A stretch of 64,000 nucleotides of DNA from Arion vulgaris (Eukaryota > Mollusca > Gastropoda > Stylommatophora > Arionidae), in the NCBI GenBank assembly GCA_020796225.1, contig CM036771.1, positions 29,618,176 through 29,682,175 of the forward strand, read 5' to 3'. Positions 57,235-64,000 of the stretch are shown here, piece by piece (positions within the stretch are counted from its first letter, which is position 1; every line of letters begins with the position of its first letter). Both the position numbers and the translations under genes were made by a program. The notes below the pieces were generated by a model. The model had not been told where the DNA came from. It saw nothing but the letters and a program-made list of their open reading frames with translations, and did not search any database.

Positions 57235-58141
57235 CTCAGATTTACCTAATCCATTTCCCACCTTCCAATTCCAATCATCACCTCCCACTGATTTCCACCT
57301 CACACCTCCCACTAATTCCCACCTCACACTTGCTACTAACTAATTACCTCCTTCCTATACCGACCATCTCATCTTCCTCTGCCATCTTTAACAAAAACGT
57401 ATTTTATCGTCACATATTGAACTCATACGTCATCGTTGGTTCTTCAATCCATTCTTCATCTTTCTCTGTATTCTTTCCTCCAAAACTTATCCCAAAGTAA
57501 CTCCTTATACGCATCTCATAACGTCGACTAGTGCAAGAATGTTTACAGAACCTCAGATTTAGAGGCCATAGTGTCTTGAGAGCAGACAGGTCCCCGGTGA
57601 TTTCAAAATTAGAGCCCGTATTTGTATTCCTGAGAAGCATCCTTCAAAATTCTACTCCGTGTCGTCCAGTTTGAAAAATTCTTTTGTAGAATGAACAGAA
57701 CAGGAAACTAAGTTCTTCAGAGTGATTGAGAACTGATATTGCATCTGGTGAGAACTGCAGTGAAAGACTTAAGGAAAGATCACCACAATTTATACCAGAT
57801 TTGGTTGCACTATGTTATACTACGATTTCAAGCAAACTATCATTGAGAGAAAAGTGGGCAGACATTTCTCTAAGATTATATATTTAAAAATATTTTTCTC
57901 TCTCTAATACTTTAGTTCAGGCTATTTTCTTTCAAGAGTAATTTCATCGTCCCAGTTGTAATTCGATCAGTGTCTAGATGACATCGTTAAGTTTGGTGAC
58001 ATCACTTAACGTTTCAATATCGTTTGTTTACATCTGTCATAGACGTTTTCTTGGAGGTCGATCTTCATATCATTTTATAGAACGATTTCAAGAGAGAGAG
58101 AGATATATTATTTTATATTGATTTTCAATGGGTTCTTTAAT
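57235..58141. other. Unassigned interval
   Basis: A C/T-rich edge of the array followed by AT-rich sequence. A 76-codon minus-strand frame at 57640-57410 has no recognised domain. Confidence 0.45.
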
Positions 58142-58232
58142 AACTGTCCGACTTTCTCTCTCTCCGTTTCTCTCTCTCTCTCTCTCTCTCTCCTCCTCTC
58201 TCTCTCTCTCTCCTCTCTCGTCTCTCTCTTTT
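58142..58232 (+). repeat. (CT)n low-complexity tract
   Basis: Imperfect CT dinucleotides with short interruptions. Confidence 0.92.
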
Positions 58233-58290
58233 CTGTTTCTTTCAATTTTTCATTTTAATAGGATTTATCAAGTGATATATATCTTTAGAC

Positions 58291-58410
58291 ATAAACATGG
58301 GGACCCTCGACAGAGTTCGTGCACTGCCGCTGAGATCTTCATGTGTAAGAAAGAGATTGGAGCACATATGGTTACTCACCAAGTGCAATGATGATGGTTC
58401 TATTAATAAT
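58291..58410 (+). pseudogene. Possible LINE C-terminal remnant
   Basis: The frame gives TLDRVRALPLRSSCVRKRLE followed by HIWLLTKCNDDGSINNQ. It resembles the R.EHLWTCPECNDD ending of LINEs D and E, with one of the two cysteines lost. It is very short. Confidence 0.4.
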
Positions 58411-59085
58411 CAATCATCATCTCAATTTCTCTATTTTTGTATTACTCTTCTCTTTCCTTCTTGTGTTTGCAATTTTTCATTTTTAGGATGATAATGATTG
58501 TTCTTTGAATAAATTGGGTACGAGTTCGTGCTGCCTAGTTTGAAGAAGAATGAGATTTGGTCCAGAGTGAAGATGATGCGACTAATTCTCAATAATCTAT
58601 GATTAAAATTAGTTTTGATATCAGTTCCTATCCTACTGGTTGACACGTTTAGAAAAAATGGTTTTGTTAAACGGAAGCCTTTTAAAAGAAACTGAGTTGA
58701 TCATAGGTGAACAGATGATTTAGTCAAAAATATTTTTGGATTAAGATGTAGTATATCAGTTTAGTCCTCTTCAGACACATAAAATATAGGTTTCGTTCGA
58801 AACGGAGGTTAGTGCAGTTGCTAAATAGAACAGCTTTTCAGTAACAAAATTAATTTGGAAACCATTTAAGGTGTTCATATCATTCAATTTCAATTAATTG
58901 ATGATTCTGGAAACAGTTATTGTCAAGCTGATGAATTTTCTGGAAAGAAGAATATGGAACATTTCGGTTTCTTATAAATTAACATTAAATTAAATAATTC
59001 TGGGACTTTTTTATTTCAGAAACTGTTTGCGAGCTTCTGGAAAAAATAAATGCACATAATAAGTGGTTAGTGTCTTATTACTGCT
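58411..59085. other. Unassigned AT-rich interval
   Basis: No feature recognised. Confidence 0.4.
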
Positions 59086-62000
59086 TTTAGTTCTCAACCA
59101 ACTCTTTGGAGCTGGGGAGATAAATGACGTTACTGTCTGTAATACCACTGTTTAGTCTCTCAACCAACTCATGGAGCTGTGAGATACTGGACGTTACTGT
59201 CTGTAATACCTCTGTTTAGTCTCTCAACCAACTCATGGAGCTGTGAGATACTGGACGTTACTGTCTGTAATACCGCTGTTTAGTCTCTCAACCAACTCAT
59301 GGAGCTGTGAGATACTGACGTTACTGTCTGTAATACTCTGTTTAGTCTCTCAACCAACTCGTGGAGCTGTGAGATACTGACGTTACTTCTGTAAAAACCT
59401 GTTTAGTCTCTCAACCAACTCATGGAGCTGTGAGATACTGGACGTTACTATCTGTAATACCGCTGTTTAGTCTCTCAACCAACTCATGGAGCTGTGAGAT
59501 ACTGTACGTTACTGTCTGTAATACCTCTGTTTAGTCTCTCAACCAACTCATGGAGCTGTGAGATACTGGACGTTACTGTCTGTAATACCACTGTTTAGTC
59601 TCTCAACCAACTCATGGAGCTGTGAGATACTGGACGTTACTATCTGTAATACCACTGTTTAGTCTCTCAACCAACTCATGGAGCTGTGAGATACTGGACG
59701 TTACTATCTGTAATACCACTGTTTAGTCTCTCAACCAACTCATGGAGCTGTGAGATACTGGACGTTACTGTCTGTAATACCACTGTTTAGTCTCTCAACC
59801 AACTCATGGAGCTGTGAGATACTGGACGTTACTATCTGTAATACCACTGTTTAGTCTCTCAACCAACTCATGGAGCTGTGAGATACTGGACGTTACTATC
59901 TGTAATACCACTGTTTAGTCTCTCAACCAACTCATGGAGCTGTGAGATACTGGACGTTACTGTCTGTAATACCGCTGTTTAGTCTCTCAACCAACTCATG
60001 GAGCTGTGAGATACTGGACGTTACTGTCTGTAATACTGCTGTTTAGTCTCTCAACCAACTCATGGAGCTGTGAGATACTGGACGTTATGTTTGTAGTACC
60101 GCTGTTTAGTCTCTCAACCAACTCATGGAGCTGTGAGATACTGGACGTTACTGTCTGTAATACCACTGTTTAGTCTCTCAACCAACTCATGGAGCTGTGA
60201 GATACTGGACGTTACTGTCTGTAATACCACTGTTTAGTCTCTCAACCAACTCATGGAGCTGTAAGATACTGGACGTTACTATCTGTAATACCACTGTTTA
60301 GTCTCTCAACCAACTAATGGACTGTGAGATACTGGACGTTACTATCTGTAATACCACTGTTTAGTCTCTCAACCAACTCATGGAGCTGTGAGATACTGGA
60401 CGTTACTATCTGTAATACCGCTGTTTAGTCTCTCAACCAACTCATGGAGCTGTGAGATACTGGACGTTACTATCTGTAATACCACTGTTTAGTCTCTCAA
60501 CCAACTCATGGAGCTGTGAGATACTGGACGTTACTATCTGTAATACCACTGTTTAGTCTCTCAACCAACTCATGGAGCTGTGAGATACTGGACGTTACTG
60601 TCTGTAATACCGCTGTTTAGTCTCTCAACCAACTCATGGAGCTGTGGATACTGTACGTTACTGTCTGTAATACCTGCTGTTTAGTCTCTCAACCTAACTC
60701 ATGGAGCTGTGAGTACTGACGTTACTGTCTGTAATACCTCTGTTTAGTCTCTCAACCAACTCATGGAGCTGTGAGATACTGGACGTTACTATCTGTAATA
60801 CCGCTGTTTAGTCTCTCAACCAACTCATGGAGCTGTGAGATACTGACGTTACTTGTAATACTCTGTTTAGTCTCTCAACCAATCATGGAGCTGTGAGATA
60901 CTGACGTTACTGTTGTAATACCTCTGTTTAGTCTCTCAACCAATTCATGGAGCTGTGAGATACTGGACGTTACTGTCTGTAATACCACTGTTTAGTCTCT
61001 CAACCAACTCATGGAGCTGTGAGATACTGGACGTTACTATCTGTAATACCACTGTTTAGTCTCTCAACCAACTCATGGAGCTGTGAGATACTGGACGTTA
61101 CTGTCTGTAATACCGCTGTTTAGTCTCTCAACAAACTCATGGAGCTGTGAGATACTGGACGTTACTGTCTGTAATACCGCTATTTAGTCTCTCAACCAAC
61201 TCATGGAGCTGTGAGATACTGGACGTTACTGTTTGTAATACCACTGTTTAGTCTCTCAACCAACTCATGGAGGTGTGAGATACTGGACATTACTGTCTGT
61301 AATACCACTGTTTAGTCTCTCAACCAACTCATGGAGCTGTGAGATACTGTACGTTACTGTTTGTAATACCTCTGTTTAGTCTCTCAACCAATTCATGGAG
61401 CTGTGAGATACTGGACGTTACTGTCTGTAATACCACTGTTTAGTCTCTCAACCAACTCATGGAGCTGTGAGATACTGGACGTTACTATCTGTAATACCAC
61501 TGTTTAGTCTCTCAACCAACTCATGGAGCTGTGAGATACTGGACGTTACTATCTGTAATACCACTGTTTAGTCTCTCAACCAACTCATGGAGCTGTGAGA
61601 TACTGGACGTTACTGTCTGTAATACCGATGTTTAGTCTCTCAACAAACTCATGGAGCTGTGAGATACTGGACGTTACTGTCTGTAATACCGCTATTTAGT
61701 CTCTCAACCAACTCATGGAGCTGTGAGATACTGGACGTTACTATCTGTAATACCACTGTTTAGTCTCTCAACCAACTCATGGAGCTGTGAGATACTGGAC
61801 GTTACTGTCTGTAATACCGCTGTTTAGTCTCTCAACAAACTCATGGAGCTGTGAGATACTGGACGTTACTGTCTGTAATACCGCTATTTAGTCTCTCAAC
61901 CAACTCATGGAGCTGTGAGATACTGGACGTTACTGTTTGTAATACCACTGTTTAGTCTCTCAACCAACTCATGGAGCTGTGAGATACTGGACATTACTGT

Positions 62001-62466
62001 CTGTAATACCACTGTTTAGTCTCTAAACCAACTCATGGAGCTGTGAGATACTGGACGTTACTATCTGAAATACCGCTGTTTAGTCTCTCAACCAACTCAT
62101 GGAGCTGTGAGATACTGGACGTTACTGTCTGTAATACCACTGTTTAGTCTCTCAACCAACTCATGGAGCTGTGAGATACTGGAAGTTACTATCTGTAATA
62201 CCACTGTTTAGTCTCTAAACCAACTCATGGAGCTGTGAGATACTGGACGTTACTGTCTGTAATACCACTGTTTAGTCTCTCAACCAACTCATGGTACTGT
62301 GAGATACTGGACGTTACTATCTGTAATACCACTGTTTAGTCTCTCAACCAACTCATGGAGCTGTGAGATACTGGACGTTACTATCTGTAATACCACTGTT
62401 TAGTCTCTCAACCAACTCATGGAGCTGTGAGATACTGGACGTTACTGTCTGTAATACCACTGTTTA
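59086..62466 (+). repeat. 64-bp minisatellite, about 52 units
   Basis: Unit: CTGTTTAGTCTCTCAACCAA, CTCATGGAGCTGTGAGATAC, TGGACGTTACTGTCTGTAAT, ACCG. Variants: TACTGTCTG/TACTATCTG and ACCGCT/ACCACT/ACCTCT occur in runs, and single-base deletions cluster at 59300-59400 and 60650-60950. No frame is open. The array starts with a diverged unit at 59090 and ends sharply at 62466. Confidence 0.95.
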
Positions 62467-63175
62467 GGCGATGTAGAACACGAAAGGACATGCGCCTGTG
62501 AAATTTAAAGGCCGCATGGCTAGTGTAGTCGCCACGAAACTGTTCAGGTTAGGATTTGTCTTATGCCGGGACATAATAAAACTTCTTGGCCTTAGGGCCG
62601 CATGTGAGCCGGGCTCTAATCCATTCCGCCAGAGGCTCCACAAAATACCGTTGACATTAAACATTGTTTAAATACGCACATATATCTGAGAAGTCGGTTA
62701 AAGTGGAAGAATAACCAAAGTGCTACTGGAACTATCAGCACCAACGACCTGCACGAATTTCTGGAAGAGGTTGAGCATTTATGTGTCTGCCATTAACAGA
62801 GTGACGTCGCTGGAAGAGACTAAATCTATGCGTCTGCCAGGAGTGTACTGACGTCGGTTCAGTTGACATATATTTGTCACAAACTAAACTCACAGTCACA
62901 GTCAAACATTCAATAACCAATCATACTTAATAATAAAACAAACATTCTTTCCACCACGACCATCACCACCACCCCCAAAATAAACTAATAAATAAAAGAA
63001 ATCAATCAACCAATAAACCAGTGATCAAACAAACAACTTAAAAAGAAAACAAATTAACTACAAAGCTATTATAAACACCGAGACAATCAACCACCACGAC
63101 AACCTTACCATAGCTCCACAAACAATCATATTCATCTGATAGAAATTGCAAGTGACCCTATTTCTAGAAGGTCGA
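62467..63175. other. Mostly unassigned; tiny A-family LINE tail
   Basis: 62812-62862 gives RLNLCVCQECTDVGSV, matching the LWVCPDCNDVSLV ending of the LINE A family. The remainder, including a C/A-rich run near 62950-63110, is not recognised. Confidence 0.4.
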
Positions 63176-63664
63176 AAAAAAGTAAACACAACAAGTAATC
63201 AACAAAAGTAAACACAACAAGTAATCAACAAAAGTAAACACAACAAGTAATCATCAACAGTAAACACAACAAGTAATCAACAAAAGTAAACACAACAAGT
63301 AATCATCAAAAGTAAACACAACAAGTAATCAACAAAAGTAAACACAACAAGTAATCAACAAAAGTAAACACAACAAGTAATCATCAACAGTAAACACAAC
63401 AAGTAATCAACAAAAGTAAACACAACAAGTAATCAACAAAAGTAAACACAACAAGTAATCAACAAAAGTAAACACAACAAGTAATCAACAAAAGTAAACA
63501 CAACAAGTAATCAACAAAAGTAAACACAACAAGTAATCAACAAAAGTAAACACAACAAGTAATCAACAAAAGTAAACACAACAAGTAATCAACAAAAGTA
63601 AACACAACAAGTAATCAACAAAAGTAAACACAACAAGTAATCAACAAAAGTAAACACAACAAGC
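63176..63664 (+). repeat. 26-bp tandem array, about 19 units
   Basis: Unit AAGTAATCAACAAAAG then TAAACACAAC. Three units carry AATCATCA in place of AATCAACA. Otherwise nearly identical, suggesting recent expansion. Confidence 0.95.
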
Positions 63665-63689
63665 AATCTTTCTCTTCTCTTTGTCCTTC

Positions 63690-64000
63690 TCTGCTTTTTG
63701 CCGCTAGGAGTAGCAGGTTTAACTGATGATCGGTTTTCGAGATAATGCACGCTCGGTCGCTTGATATGGTGTGGTATTGTGGAGTTTTAAGATGTCTGTA
63801 ACTCCATCAACCCATCTTTTTCTTGGTCTGCCCTTTCCTCTTGATGATTCCATTTTCAGGTTGTACGCTCTTGCAACTGGTGTATTCGGGTTCATTCTGA
63901 CCAAGTGGCCAAACCATTTGAGTCTCTGTTTTTCAATAAATCTAATAGCAGGTGTTGTTCCGACTGTTCTTCTAATTTCCTAATTTCTTATATGGTCTCT
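63690..64000 (-). pseudogene. LINE RT C-terminus running off the window edge
   Basis: The minus-strand frame gives EIRRTVGTTPAIRFIEKQRL followed by KWFGHLVRMNPNTPVARAYN, SSRGKGRPRKRWVDGVTDIL and QATERALSRKPI. This is the RTE/L2-type tail with the KWFGH and GRPR signatures. The catalytic RT would lie beyond 64000. Confidence 0.82.

Noticed and set aside
59086..62466. CRISPR-like or 5S-like repeat array
   Set aside because: The whole 64-bp unit is repeated without spacers, and no polymerase III boxes or rRNA similarity were seen.

Overview
This is a repeat-saturated stretch of an animal nuclear genome. I see no host gene, no rRNA gene and no CRISPR array. The inventory is eukaryotic: apurinic-type endonuclease (EEP) plus reverse transcriptase (RT) LINEs, some with RNase H; two hAT transposons; an IS630/Tc1-like DDE transposon; a Helitron helicase end; several SINE families; and six large tandem arrays. 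The LINE and RNase H types resemble those common in lophotrochozoans and some arthropods. A mollusc-like invertebrate is my best guess, and it is inference only.

1-13 kb: a ZBED5/FAM200-like hAT (1-1680) carries an inserted LINE 3' end. LINE A follows (1681-4440), then a SINE, then LINE B, which is split by a second, ZMYM-like hAT (5551-9154). That hAT itself holds a LINE insertion. SINEs and LINE 3' ends fill 9.5-13 kb.

13-23 kb: LINE F (about 13.7-19.2 kb) is broken by SINE I, which contains a tRNA-derived SINE, and by LINE H. A Helitron 3' terminus (to 20142), a 39-bp array and LINE D with an inverted 5' end follow.

23-35 kb: small minisatellites and nested SINEs, then LINE C with a related LINE inserted into it. 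C runs directly into a 4.7-kb array of 46/47-bp units whose first repeats still contain LINE sequence.

35-52 kb: a DDE transposon is split by LINE L, which is split by a nearly full-length RTE-like LINE K. LINE J/H2, a LINE fragment, the long minus-strand LINE M, LINE E inserted in SINE I, and LINE N follow.

52-64 kb: a 4.5-kb array of 21-bp units (spuriously open in all three forward frames), a 3.4-kb array of 64-bp units, a 0.5-kb array of 26-bp units, and a LINE C-terminus running off the window edge.

Every coding relic I examined has frameshifts or stops, so nothing here looks autonomously active as printed. What holds the window together is insertion history. Fourteen insertions can be ordered from short direct repeats: thirteen target-site duplications (TSDs) of 6-13 bp read base by base, plus a 31-bp flank around the second hAT. 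The best candidate for something not yet described is a group of SINE-like elements. They share a 5' head with two small hairpins but differ in body and tail, and one hairpin stem is kept by compensatory changes. I found no new enzymatic or defence system.
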